Below, one piece after another: positions 1 through 9,195 of a stretch of 64,000 nt of DNA. Under the pieces are notes generated by a model. That model saw only the letters and a list, made by a program, of their open reading frames with translations. It had not been told where the DNA came from and searched no databases. The translations under genes and the position numbers were made by a program. This stretch comes from Roseateles sp. XES5 (lineage in GTDB: Bacteria; Pseudomonadota; Alphaproteobacteria; Rhizobiales; Rhizobiaceae). The stretch lies in the NCBI RefSeq assembly GCF_020535545.1, contig NZ_CP084752.1:2321501-2385500 (forward strand), in the 5' to 3' direction. Every line of letters starts with the position of its first letter. Within the stretch, counting starts at the first letter, position 1.

Positions 1-130
1 CTTTCTCCCCTTTATGCATGCCGGGGCATGGCGAGATACGAATATCCCGCCACTTTGCTTGAATCGTCCCACCGATGCAACTATCGCGGATCGGATTTCG
101 CTACGACCATGACGCGAGGCGGCGTGTATC

Positions 131-892
131 CTAGATGTCGTAGCTCTGCGGCGCGCTGAGCGAAGCGATGAATTTTTTCGTGCGTTCGCGCTCCGGCGCC
201 GAGAAAATCGCACGCGGCGCACCCTGCTCGACGATCACCCCGCCATCGAGGAAAACCACGGTATCGGCAACGCGCGAAGCAAGGCGCAGGTCGTGCGTCG
301 CCATGACCATCGTCGTGCCTTCGCGGGCAAGCCGGCTCAGCACTTCCACCACCTCTTCCGCCAGTTCCGGGTCGAGCGCCGAGGTCGGCTCGTCGCACAG
401 GAGAACGCGCGGGGAGGGGGCGAGCGCGCGGGCGATGGCGACACGCTGCTGCTGGCCGCCGGAAAGCGTCGCCGGCCAGGCGTCGGCCTTGTGCGCCATG
501 CCGACCTTTTCGAGCAGTTCGAGCGCCCGGGCGCGCGCCTTGACGGGTGGCCATTTGAGGACGGTGACGAGGCCTTCCATCACATTGGCGATGGCCGTCT
601 GATGCGGGAAGAGCTGGAAATTCTGGAAGACCATGCCGGTCTGGCGGCGCAGCTTCTGGATGGCGTCCCAGCCGACCTTGCGGCCGGGTGCGAAGTCGAT
701 CTTCTCCTCGCCGAGCCGGATCGAGCCGGACGTCGGCGTTTCCAGCAGGTTGATGCAGCGCAGGAGCGTGCTCTTGCCGCCGCCCGAAGGGCCGACCAGC
801 GCGGTTACGGTGCCTTCGGCCAGCCGCAGGCTGATGTCGCGCAGCACATGGTTGTCGCCGAAGCGCTTTTCGATATGGGTCAGTTCGATCAC
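131..892 (-). CDS. Polar amino-acid ABC transporter ATPase (cystine-importer type)
   Basis: Cytoplasmic ATPase that powers the importer encoded with the next two genes. The 253-residue protein has Walker A (GPSGGGKST, residues 34-42), a Q-loop (VFQNFQLFPH), the signature LSGGQQQRV and Walker B (LLCDEPTSALD), so it looks active. The start is GTG with GGAGG about 6 bases upstream, and this GTG overlaps the permease stop as GTGA, indicating translational coupling. Its length and motifs are those of the GlnQ/HisP/TcyN class. It is the last gene of the SBP-permease-ATPase operon. Cystine is inferred from the binding protein, not from this gene. Confidence 0.93.
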   Translation of the reverse strand: MIELTHIEKRFGDNHVLRDISLRLAEGTVTALVGPSGGGKSTLLRCINLLETPTSGSIRLGEEKIDFAPGRKVGWDAIQKLRRQTGMVFQNFQLFPHQTAIANVMEGLVTVLKWPPVKARARALELLEKVGMAHKADAWPATLSGGQQQRVAIARALAPSPRVLLCDEPTSALDPELAEEVVEVLSRLAREGTTMVMATHDLRLASRVADTVVFLDGGVIVEQGAPRAIFSAPERERTKKFIASLSAPQSYDI

Positions 893-1569
893 GTGCGGGC
901 CTCCAGGAAGCCGCCATAGCGGGCGAAGCGTTTTTCGAGGCGCACCTGCAAAGCCGAGAGCACGGAGCTCAGCGCAAGATAGATCAGCGCCGCCTCGATA
1001 TAGAGGATCAGCGGCTCATAGGTGGTGGCGACGATGCGCTGCGCGGTCTGGAACAGCTCCGGCACGGTGACGGCGGCGGCAAGCGAGGTGTCCTTGACCA
1101 GCGAGATGAAGGTGTTGGAGAGCGGCGGCACGGCAACGCGCGTCGCCTGGGGCAGGATGGTGCGGCGCATGGCCTGCGACCAGCTCATGCCGATCGAATA
1201 GGCCGCTTCCCACTGGCCGCGCGGCACGGAGGAGATGACGGCGCGGATGATCTCCGACGTATAGGCCCCGACATTCAGCGTGAAGCCGATGAGCGCGGCC
1301 GGGAAGGCATCGAGCAGGATGCCGACGCTCGGCAGGCCGTAGAAGATGACGAAGAGCTGCACCAGGAGCGGCGTGCCGCGGATCACCCAGACGTAGAAGC
1401 GCGCGATGGCCGAGAGCGGCCGCGGCCCGAACAGCCGCGCGACGGCGGTCAGAAGCCCGAGCGCAAGGCCGAGCACGAAGGAGGCGAGGGTGAGCGGAAT
1501 GGTGAAGACGAGCGCGGCCCAGAGCAGCGGCGCAAGCGAGTCCAGCATCAGTTGAAGCCACGGCGGCAC
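889..1569 (-). CDS. Polar amino-acid ABC transporter permease
   Basis: Inner-membrane permease of 226 residues with about five hydrophobic segments, of the HisM/GlnP/TcyL family. The cytoplasmic coupling loop is visible around EAAYSIGMSWSQAMRRTILPQA, preceded by RGTPLLVQLFVIFYGLP, both typical of this family. GTG start with GGAGG 8 bases upstream. Its stop overlaps the ATPase start by 4 bases. It lies about 100 bases downstream of the binding-protein gene, and that gap holds a 10-bp perfect hairpin. Confidence 0.93.
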   Translation of the reverse strand: MPPWLQLMLDSLAPLLWAALVFTIPLTLASFVLGLALGLLTAVARLFGPRPLSAIARFYVWVIRGTPLLVQLFVIFYGLPSVGILLDAFPAALIGFTLNVGAYTSEIIRAVISSVPRGQWEAAYSIGMSWSQAMRRTILPQATRVAVPPLSNTFISLVKDTSLAAAVTVPELFQTAQRIVATTYEPLILYIEAALIYLALSSVLSALQVRLEKRFARYGGFLEART

Positions 1570-1592
1570 GGGGAAAACCTCCGGAAATGCGG

Positions 1593-1616
1593 CTGGCCGG
1601 GGTGATCCCCGGCCAG
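1593..1616 (-). other. Intercistronic hairpin between binding-protein and permease genes
   Basis: Perfect stem with arms CTGGCCGGGG (1593-1602) and CCCCGGCCAG (1607-1616) and a TGAT loop. It has no U tract, so it is more likely an mRNA-stabilising or attenuating element that lets the binding protein be made in excess than a full terminator. The function is inferred. Confidence 0.6.
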
Positions 1617-1671
1617 TTGACGGTGCTATCTATAGGGCAGGAAGCGGCTGCCGCGAAGCAGCCGTCGGCAA

Positions 1672-2445
1672 TTACTTGGAGACGTCCTGGCCGAAATACT
1701 TGTCCGAGATCGCCTGATAGGTGCCGTCGGCCTTGATGTCCGCCAGCGCCTTGTTGATCGCGTCCAGAAGCTCCGGTTCGCCCTTGCGGATGATGACGCC
1801 GGAATAGTCGGCGCCTTCCTGCTCGGCGGCGATCTTCACATTGGCGTCGGGCTTGTGCTTCTTGAAGTCGAGGAAGGACAGGCTGTCATTGATCGTGGCG
1901 TCGGCGCGGCCGGTCAGCACGAGCTGGATCGACTGGTCGAAGCCGTCCGTGCCGACGAGTTCGGCGCCGGATTCCTGGGCGAGCTTGCCGAAGTTGCTGG
2001 TCAGCGACTGGGCGGATTTCTTGCCCTTGAGGTCGGCGAAGCCCTTGATGCTGTCGTCGTCGGCGCGAACGATCAGCACGGCCTTGGAGGCGATATAGGG
2101 CTCGGAGAAGTCGTACTTCTGCTTGCGCGCCTCGGTGATGCCGACCTGGTTGATCACGGCGTCGTAGCGGTTGGCGTCGAGGCCGGCGATCAGGCCGTCC
2201 CACTTGCCTTCGAGGAATTCGGCCTTCACGCCAAGCTTCTTGGCGATGGCTTCGCCGATCTCGACGTCGAAGCCGACCAGCTTACCGTCGGTGTCATGGT
2301 AGGTGAAGGGCGCGTAGGTGCCTTCGGTGCCGATCTTCAGCGCGCCGGCCGACTGGACGGCCGCGAGATTTTCGCCGGCAAAAGCCGGGGCGAAGACGGC
2401 GGCCTGGAGAGCCGCGGCGGCGGCGAGGGTTTTCAACCAGTTCAT
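1672..2445 (-). CDS. Periplasmic amino-acid binding protein, probably L-cystine
   Basis: First gene of the importer operon, 257 residues from the ATG at 2445. That start has GGAG 10 bases upstream and opens a clear Sec signal (MNWLKTLAAAAALQAAVFAPAFA, cleavage after AFA). Upstream in-frame codons would hide the signal peptide. The mature part is a family-3 solute-binding protein: GTEGTYAPFTYHD, VGFDVEIGEAIAKKLG, then WDGLIAGLDANRYDAVINQVG and KYDFSEPY. The last two segments resemble FliY/TcyJ cystine-binding proteins more than glutamine or histidine binders. The substrate is inferred from that resemblance. Confidence 0.85.
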   Translation of the reverse strand: MNWLKTLAAAAALQAAVFAPAFAGENLAAVQSAGALKIGTEGTYAPFTYHDTDGKLVGFDVEIGEAIAKKLGVKAEFLEGKWDGLIAGLDANRYDAVINQVGITEARKQKYDFSEPYIASKAVLIVRADDDSIKGFADLKGKKSAQSLTSNFGKLAQESGAELVGTDGFDQSIQLVLTGRADATINDSLSFLDFKKHKPDANVKIAAEQEGADYSGVIIRKGEPELLDAINKALADIKADGTYQAISDKYFGQDVSK

Positions 2446-2726
2446 CTTGGGGAGACTCCGTTCTGGATCAGGTGTTCGATGGCCGATCAATCGCAGAAAA
2501 CCGTGCAAAACGATGGGCAGAAAACTGCGATTTCTTTAGGCAAACGCAAATATTTTTCTCATCTTTTGGCGCAGATAGGCGTCGGGCGTCGCGTTTGGTC
2601 GCATTGGTGGACCGCATAGAAGTTGTGCAGACACTGTGCATTTCCTGTTTTTAGGGTCTTGCAAAGCGGACAAACCCGGACAATTGATGTGGCACCCAAA
2701 AAAACAACGGGGAAGGAAGACATAAA
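2446..2726. promoter_or_regulatory. Divergent promoter region between cystine-like and opp operons
   Basis: 281 bases with no convincing gene between two operons transcribed outward. It is AT-richer than its flanks (a run of A and T around 2545-2570). The RBS of oppA (GGGGAAGGAAG) sits at its right end. I could not pick out a strong -35/-10 pair or an operator. Confidence 0.4.
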
Positions 2727-4322
2727 ATGGCAAACAAACTGACTGGTTTCCGTGCAGCACTTCTGGCCGGTGCGATCCTGCTGGGCGCAAGCCCGGCGCT
2801 GGCCGAAGCGGTGCTCCATCGTGGCAATGCCGGCGAGCCGCAGACGCTCGACCAGGCCCACACCTCCATCAACATCGAAGAGTTCATCCTGAAGGACCTC
2901 TATGAAGGTCTGACGGTCTATGACGCTTCAGGCAAGATCGTCCCCGGCGCGGCTGAAAGCTGGACCGTTTCGGATGACGCCACGGTCTACACCTTCAAGC
3001 TGCGCGACAACGCCAAGTGGTCCGACGGTTCGCCCGTGACGGCGGAAGACTTCGTCTTCTCCTTCACCCGCGTCGAAGACCCGAAGACGGCAGCCGGCTA
3101 CGCCAACATCCTCTACCCGATCAAGAACGCCGAAAAGGTCAACAAGGGCGATCTCGGCCTCGACCAGCTCGGCGTCAAGGCCGTCGATGCCAAGACCGTC
3201 GAAATCACCCTCGAGCGCCCGACGCCCTTCTTCCTCGAACTGCTTGCGCACCAGACGGCGCTTCCGGTCTCCAAGGCCAGCGTCGAAAAGAACGGCGCTG
3301 ACTTCGTCAAGCCCGGCACGATGGTTTCCAACGGCGCGTTCAAGCTCGTCAGCCACGTTCCGAACGACAACCTCGTCGTCGAGAAGAATGCGGAATACTG
3401 GGATGCTGCCAACGTCAAGCTCGACAAGGTGGTCTTCTACCCGATTGACGACCAGGCCGCGTCCGTCCGCCGCTTCGAGGCGAAGGAAATGGACCTCGTT
3501 TACAACTTCTCGGCCGACCAGATCGAGCGCCTGAAGAAGAGCTACGGCGAGCAGGTTCACGTCGCACCGACGCTGGCGACCTACTACTACGCCTTCGACA
3601 CCCGTCAGGAGCCCTATAGTGACGTGCGCGTGCGCCGCGCGCTCTCCATGGCCGTCGACCGCGACTTCCTGGCCAAGGAAATCTATTCCGGCTCGCAGCT
3701 TCCGGCCTATTCCATGGTGCCCCCGGGCATCCAGGGCTATGAGCCGGCGACGGCCGATTTCGGCGCGATGTCGCAGCTCGACCGCGAAGACGAAGCGCTC
3801 AAGCTGATGAAGGAAGCCGGCTACGGCGAAGGCGGCAAGCCGCTGAAGATCGAAATCCGCTACAACACCAATCCGAACCACGAGCGCGTGGCGACGGCCG
3901 TTGCCGACATGTGGAAGAACACCTTCGGCGCCGACGTCTCCATGGTGAACCTCGACGTGTCCTCGCACTACGCCTACCTGCAGGAAGGCGGCAAGTTCAA
4001 CGTCGCGCGCGCCGGCTGGGTTGCCGACTATGCGGATGCCGAAAACTTCCTGGCGCTCAGCGTCAGCACCAACAAGACCTTCAACTACGGCCAGTTCAAC
4101 AATGCCGACTACGACGCTCTGATGAAGAAGTCGTACGAAGAGCGCGATCCGGCGGCGCGCGCGAAGGTCCTGCATGACGCGGAAGCCCTGCTGATGAAGG
4201 AACAGCCGATCGCGCCGTTCCTCACGCAGGCCGACCTCTGGCTCGTTTCCAGCAAGGTCCAGGGTTGGCAGGACAATGCCGCCAACCAGCACCTGAGCCG
4301 CTTCCTCAGCGTTTCCGAATGA
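2727..4322 (+). CDS. oppA: Oligopeptide-binding protein, OppA family
   Basis: Periplasmic family-5 solute-binding protein, 531 residues. ATG with a purine-rich RBS upstream. Signal peptide MANKLTGFRAALLAGAILLG, ending ALAEA. Family hallmarks are present: FKLRDNAKWSDGSPVTAEDFVFSF near residue 90, RRALSMAVDRDFLAK near 305 and the C-terminal FLTQADLWLVSS. Length and motifs match E. coli OppA/MppA rather than the dipeptide binder DppA. It heads the operon with oppB, oppC, a double ATPase and a YvcK/CofD-like gene. Peptide uptake is well supported. A murein tripeptide as ligand (MppA-like) is possible but unproven. Confidence 0.92.
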   Translation: MANKLTGFRAALLAGAILLGASPALAEAVLHRGNAGEPQTLDQAHTSINIEEFILKDLYEGLTVYDASGKIVPGAAESWTVSDDATVYTFKLRDNAKWSDGSPVTAEDFVFSFTRVEDPKTAAGYANILYPIKNAEKVNKGDLGLDQLGVKAVDAKTVEITLERPTPFFLELLAHQTALPVSKASVEKNGADFVKPGTMVSNGAFKLVSHVPNDNLVVEKNAEYWDAANVKLDKVVFYPIDDQAASVRRFEAKEMDLVYNFSADQIERLKKSYGEQVHVAPTLATYYYAFDTRQEPYSDVRVRRALSMAVDRDFLAKEIYSGSQLPAYSMVPPGIQGYEPATADFGAMSQLDREDEALKLMKEAGYGEGGKPLKIEIRYNTNPNHERVATAVADMWKNTFGADVSMVNLDVSSHYAYLQEGGKFNVARAGWVADYADAENFLALSVSTNKTFNYGQFNNADYDALMKKSYEERDPAARAKVLHDAEALLMKEQPIAPFLTQADLWLVSSKVQGWQDNAANQHLSRFLSVSE

Positions 4323-4332
4323 TCTAACGTAT

Positions 4333-4358
4333 GTGCGCGGCCGTGAAGGGCCGCGCAC
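4333..4358 (+). other. Hairpin in the oppA-oppB gap
   Basis: Perfect 10-bp stem with arms GTGCGCGGCC (4333-4342) and GGCCGCGCAC (4349-4358) and a six-base loop, between the oppA stop and the oppB RBS. No U tract follows, so it is best read as a processing/stability hairpin. Confidence 0.6.
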
Positions 4359-4381
4359 TGCGTATCTGGGGAGACCTGGTC

Positions 4382-5305
4382 ATGCTTGCTTTCGTTCTAC
4401 GGCGCCTCGCCAGCGCCGTGCCGACGCTATTTGTCGTCGTCACAATTTCGTTCTTCCTCATGCGCTTTGCGCCCGGCGGACCGTTCAACCTCGAACGACC
4501 TCTTCCGCCCGCCACGATGGAAAACCTGATGCGGGCCTACCAGCTCGATCAACCTCTCTGGCGCCAATACCTCACCTATATGAGCAATGCGCTCAGTGGC
4601 GACTTCGGCCCGAGCTACATCTACAAGGACAACACCGTCGCCGAGCTGATCGGCAAGGGGCTGCCCTATTCGATGGAGCTTGGCTTCTATGCGCTGCTGC
4701 TCGCGCTCGTCGGCGGCGTCATCGTCGGCACGATTGCCGCGCTCCGGCAGAACAGCGCGCTCGATTTCGCGGTCATGTCGGTCGCGACGGTCGGCGTCAC
4801 GGTGCCGAACTTCGTCGTCGGCCCGGTGCTGACGCTGATCTTCGCCATCGTGCTCGCCTGGCTGCCCGCCGGGGGCTGGGGTGACGGGTCGCTGCGCTTC
4901 CTCATCCTGCCGATGATCGCGCTTGCCCTGCCGCAGCTCGCCGTCTTCGCCCGCCTTACCCGCGGCTCGATGATCGAGGCGCTGCGCACCGACCATATCC
5001 GCACGGCGCGGGCCTATGGCCTGCCGGCGAAATCGGTGGTGGTGGTGCATGCCATGCGCGGCGCCATGCTGCCGATCGTGTCCTACCTTGCACCCTGCGC
5101 CGCAGCTCTCCTGACGGGCTCGGCGGTCGTCGAGACGATCTTCACCATTCCCGGTGTCGGGCGCTATTTCGTGCTCGGCGCGATCAATCGCGACTATACG
5201 CTCGTCATGGGCACGGTCGTGCTGATCGCCATCTTCGTCATCGTGTTCAATCTGCTGGTCGACATTCTCTATGGCCTGCTCGATCCGAGGGTTCGCCATG
5301 ACTGA
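4382..5305 (+). CDS. oppB: Oligopeptide ABC transporter permease OppB
   Basis: Inner-membrane permease, 307 residues, starting MLAFVLRRLASAVPTLFVVVTISFFLMR. The ATG at 4382 has GGGGAG 10 bases upstream; in-frame upstream codons run through the intercistronic hairpin and are rejected. About six membrane spans. The family C-terminus is present: the EAL...DHIRTARAYGLPAKSVVVVHAMRGAMLPIVSY coupling loop and ETIFTIPGVGRYFVLGAINRDY. Its stop overlaps the oppC start (ATGACTGA). Confidence 0.95.
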   Translation: MLAFVLRRLASAVPTLFVVVTISFFLMRFAPGGPFNLERPLPPATMENLMRAYQLDQPLWRQYLTYMSNALSGDFGPSYIYKDNTVAELIGKGLPYSMELGFYALLLALVGGVIVGTIAALRQNSALDFAVMSVATVGVTVPNFVVGPVLTLIFAIVLAWLPAGGWGDGSLRFLILPMIALALPQLAVFARLTRGSMIEALRTDHIRTARAYGLPAKSVVVVHAMRGAMLPIVSYLAPCAAALLTGSAVVETIFTIPGVGRYFVLGAINRDYTLVMGTVVLIAIFVIVFNLLVDILYGLLDPRVRHD

Positions 5306-6428
5306 TGCCGTCGTTTCCGCCGTGCCGGAGAGCGAAGTGAAGGGGCGCAGCCTCTTCCAGCTCGCCGTCATGCGCTTCCGCCGCAACCGTCCGGCCATGG
5401 CCGGCGCGGTCATGCTGGTGCTGATCGCGTGCTTCGCGTTCTTCGGCCCGTTCTTCATCAGCCACACCTATGACCAGGTCTTCTCGTCCTATGTCACCAT
5501 CCCGCCGAGCCTCGAGCCGCGGCCGGGTGAGGACGCGCTGGAAGATGCCATGAAGGGGGTCGCGACCCGCGCCCGCGTCGAGCTGCAATCCTTCTCCGTC
5601 GAAGGCGAAGCCTTCACGGCGATCGTCACCGCGAAGGACCCGATCGATCCGCGCGCCGCGCGCTACTTCGACCGGGCCAACGAGTTCGACAAGACCGAGG
5701 TCGTCAAGACCGAGGACGAGGGCCGCAAGCTCACGCTCACGGGTATCGTTGACCGGGAATATTTCCTGTTCGGCACGGATACCAACGGGCGCGATCTCAT
5801 GGCGCGCGTCATGCTCGGCGGGCAGATTTCCATCGCCGTCGGGCTGCTCGCCAGCCTCGTCTCGCTCGGTATCGGCGTCGTCTACGGCGCGATCTCGGGC
5901 TATATGGGCGGTCGCGTCGACAACGTCATGATGCGATTCGTCGAAATCCTCTATTCGCTGCCCTTCGTCTTCCTCGTCGTGGTGCTCGTCGTGTTCTTCG
6001 GCCGCAGCTTCGTGCTGATCTTCATCGTCATCGGCGCGGTGGAATGGCTCGACATGGCCCGCATCGTGCGCGGTCAGACGCTGTCGCTGAAGCGGCGGGA
6101 ATTCATCGGCGCGGCAGAGGCGCTCGGCCTGACGGATTGGCAGATCATCCGCCGGCACGTCATTCCGAACACCATCGGTCCGGTCGTCATTTTCGTCACG
6201 GTCATCGTGCCGAAGGTGATCCTGCTCGAAAGCTTCCTCTCCTTCCTCGGCCTCGGCGTCCAGGCGCCGCTGACGAGCTGGGGGTCGCTGATCGCGGAAG
6301 GCGCCAACAACATCCAGTCGGCGCCGTGGCTGCTCGTCTTCCCCGCCATCTTCTTCGTCGTCACGCTCTTCTCGCTGAACTTCGTCGGCGATGGCCTGCG
6401 CGATGCATTCGACCCGAAGGACCGCTGA
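5298..6428 (+). CDS. oppC: Oligopeptide ABC transporter permease OppC
   Basis: Second permease subunit, 376 residues. The start at 5298 (MTDAVVSAVPESEVKGRS) overlaps the oppB stop by 8 bases. One N-terminal membrane span is followed by a long periplasmic loop (about residues 60-155) and then the permease core with HFLFGTDTNGRD-like text (YFLFGTDTNGRDLMARVMLG), RGQTLSLKRREFIGAAEALGL and LLESFLSFLGLGVQAPLTSWG. It is longer than the usual roughly 300 residues because of the periplasmic loop, as in enterobacterial OppC relatives with an extended insert. Confidence 0.94.
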   Translation: MTDAVVSAVPESEVKGRSLFQLAVMRFRRNRPAMAGAVMLVLIACFAFFGPFFISHTYDQVFSSYVTIPPSLEPRPGEDALEDAMKGVATRARVELQSFSVEGEAFTAIVTAKDPIDPRAARYFDRANEFDKTEVVKTEDEGRKLTLTGIVDREYFLFGTDTNGRDLMARVMLGGQISIAVGLLASLVSLGIGVVYGAISGYMGGRVDNVMMRFVEILYSLPFVFLVVVLVVFFGRSFVLIFIVIGAVEWLDMARIVRGQTLSLKRREFIGAAEALGLTDWQIIRRHVIPNTIGPVVIFVTVIVPKVILLESFLSFLGLGVQAPLTSWGSLIAEGANNIQSAPWLLVFPAIFFVVTLFSLNFVGDGLRDAFDPKDR

Positions 6429-6429
6429 C

Positions 6430-8046
<1,617 letters not shown>

Positions 8047-8058
8047 AACGGGGGACGG

Positions 8059-9195
8059 ATGGCCGGGAACCGGTTGCCGCATATCGTACTCTTCTCGGGC
8101 GGCACGGCCTGCCGCTCGACCAATCTGGCGTTATGCGCAAAGCCCGTGCGGCTGACGCGCATCGTGCCGGCCTGGGATAGCGGCGGCAGTTCCAAGGTCA
8201 TCCGCGAAAGCCTTGGCGTCCTGGCGGTCGGTGATATCCGCCAGGCGCTGATGACCATGGCCCATGGCGAAGGCCGGGCCGGCGATGTGGTGAAGGTCTG
8301 CAACGCGCGTCTCACCAGCGGCACGGCGGTGGATGCCCGCACGGAATTCGCCCTTTATGCCGAGGGTCGCCATCCTTTGCTGGAGCGCATGGAACCGGGC
8401 CTGCGCGGCGCGATCCTCAATTATCTGCGCACCTTCCGCGCGGCGGTGGCGACGGATTTCGATTTCCGCAACGGCAGCATCGGCAACTTCATCCTCACCG
8501 GTGCCCATCTCGCCCATAACAGCGACATCAACACCGCCATCTTCGTCTTCCGCAAGCTCTGCGACATCGCGGGCCATGTCTGGCCGTCCACGGCCGATGG
8601 CGGGGATCTATCGGCCGTGCTGGGCGACGGGACGCGCATCGACGGCCAGCACCGCGTTACGGCGCTCGACGAGACGCATGGCCGGACCGGTATCCGCGAC
8701 ATCGCGCTGACGAGCGGGGGCGCGGCAGCGCCGGCCAACGAGGCCGTCATCGAGAGCCTGGAAAGCGCCGATGCCATCGTCTTCGGGCCGGGCAGTTTCT
8801 TCACCAGCATCCTGCCGCACTTCCTCGTCGAGGGCATCGTGCCGGCGATTGCGCGCAACGTGCACGCCCGCCGCATCTTCATCGGCAATATCCTGCAATG
8901 CCGGGAAACCCGCGGCCTCGACGTGGCGCGCATGCTGGAAATCGCCGGTAGCCTCTGGCAGGCGCGCGGCGGGGCGGAGGCGCGGCCCTTCACCCATGTG
9001 CTGGCGAACCGCCAGCTCCTGCCCTTCGAGAAGACCGTTGGTGCCTTCGCCTATCTCGGCAACGGGGCATTGGAATCCGCTGCGGCGCGGCTTGGCGCGG
9101 AAGCGGTCATCGGCGAATTCGAGGATCCCTGGCAGCGCGGCCAGCATGACGGGCAGGCCGTCGCCGACGTGCTCAACTCGCTTTTGCCGGGCTGA
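8059..9195 (+). CDS. YvcK/CofD-family protein in the opp operon
   Basis: 378 residues, 12 bases after the double ATPase, with GGGGG before its ATG. The N-terminal nucleotide-sugar-binding start (VLFSGGTACRSTNLAL), the WDSGGSSKVIRESLGVLAVGDIRQAL block and the later VFGPGSFFTSILPHFLVEGI segment mark the CofD/YvcK fold. YvcK proteins bind UDP-GlcNAc and affect cell-wall precursor flow; CofD itself transfers phospholactate in F420 synthesis. With no other F420 gene here, a YvcK-like role is favoured, but the annotation at the level of reaction is open. Its last 23 bases overlap the oppositely transcribed EAL gene. Confidence 0.8.
   Translation: MAGNRLPHIVLFSGGTACRSTNLALCAKPVRLTRIVPAWDSGGSSKVIRESLGVLAVGDIRQALMTMAHGEGRAGDVVKVCNARLTSGTAVDARTEFALYAEGRHPLLERMEPGLRGAILNYLRTFRAAVATDFDFRNGSIGNFILTGAHLAHNSDINTAIFVFRKLCDIAGHVWPSTADGGDLSAVLGDGTRIDGQHRVTALDETHGRTGIRDIALTSGGAAAPANEAVIESLESADAIVFGPGSFFTSILPHFLVEGIVPAIARNVHARRIFIGNILQCRETRGLDVARMLEIAGSLWQARGGAEARPFTHVLANRQLLPFEKTVGAFAYLGNGALESAAARLGAEAVIGEFEDPWQRGQHDGQAVADVLNSLLPG

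Noticed and set aside
17..30. CATGCC-gg-GGCATG hairpin as a terminator near the left edge
   Set aside because: Loop of only two bases, weak stem and no U tract; its context is cut off by the window edge.
9173..9195. The 23-base tail-to-tail overlap of the YvcK-like and EAL genes as a special antisense control
   Set aside because: Short convergent overlaps are common in compact genomes and nothing else supports regulation.
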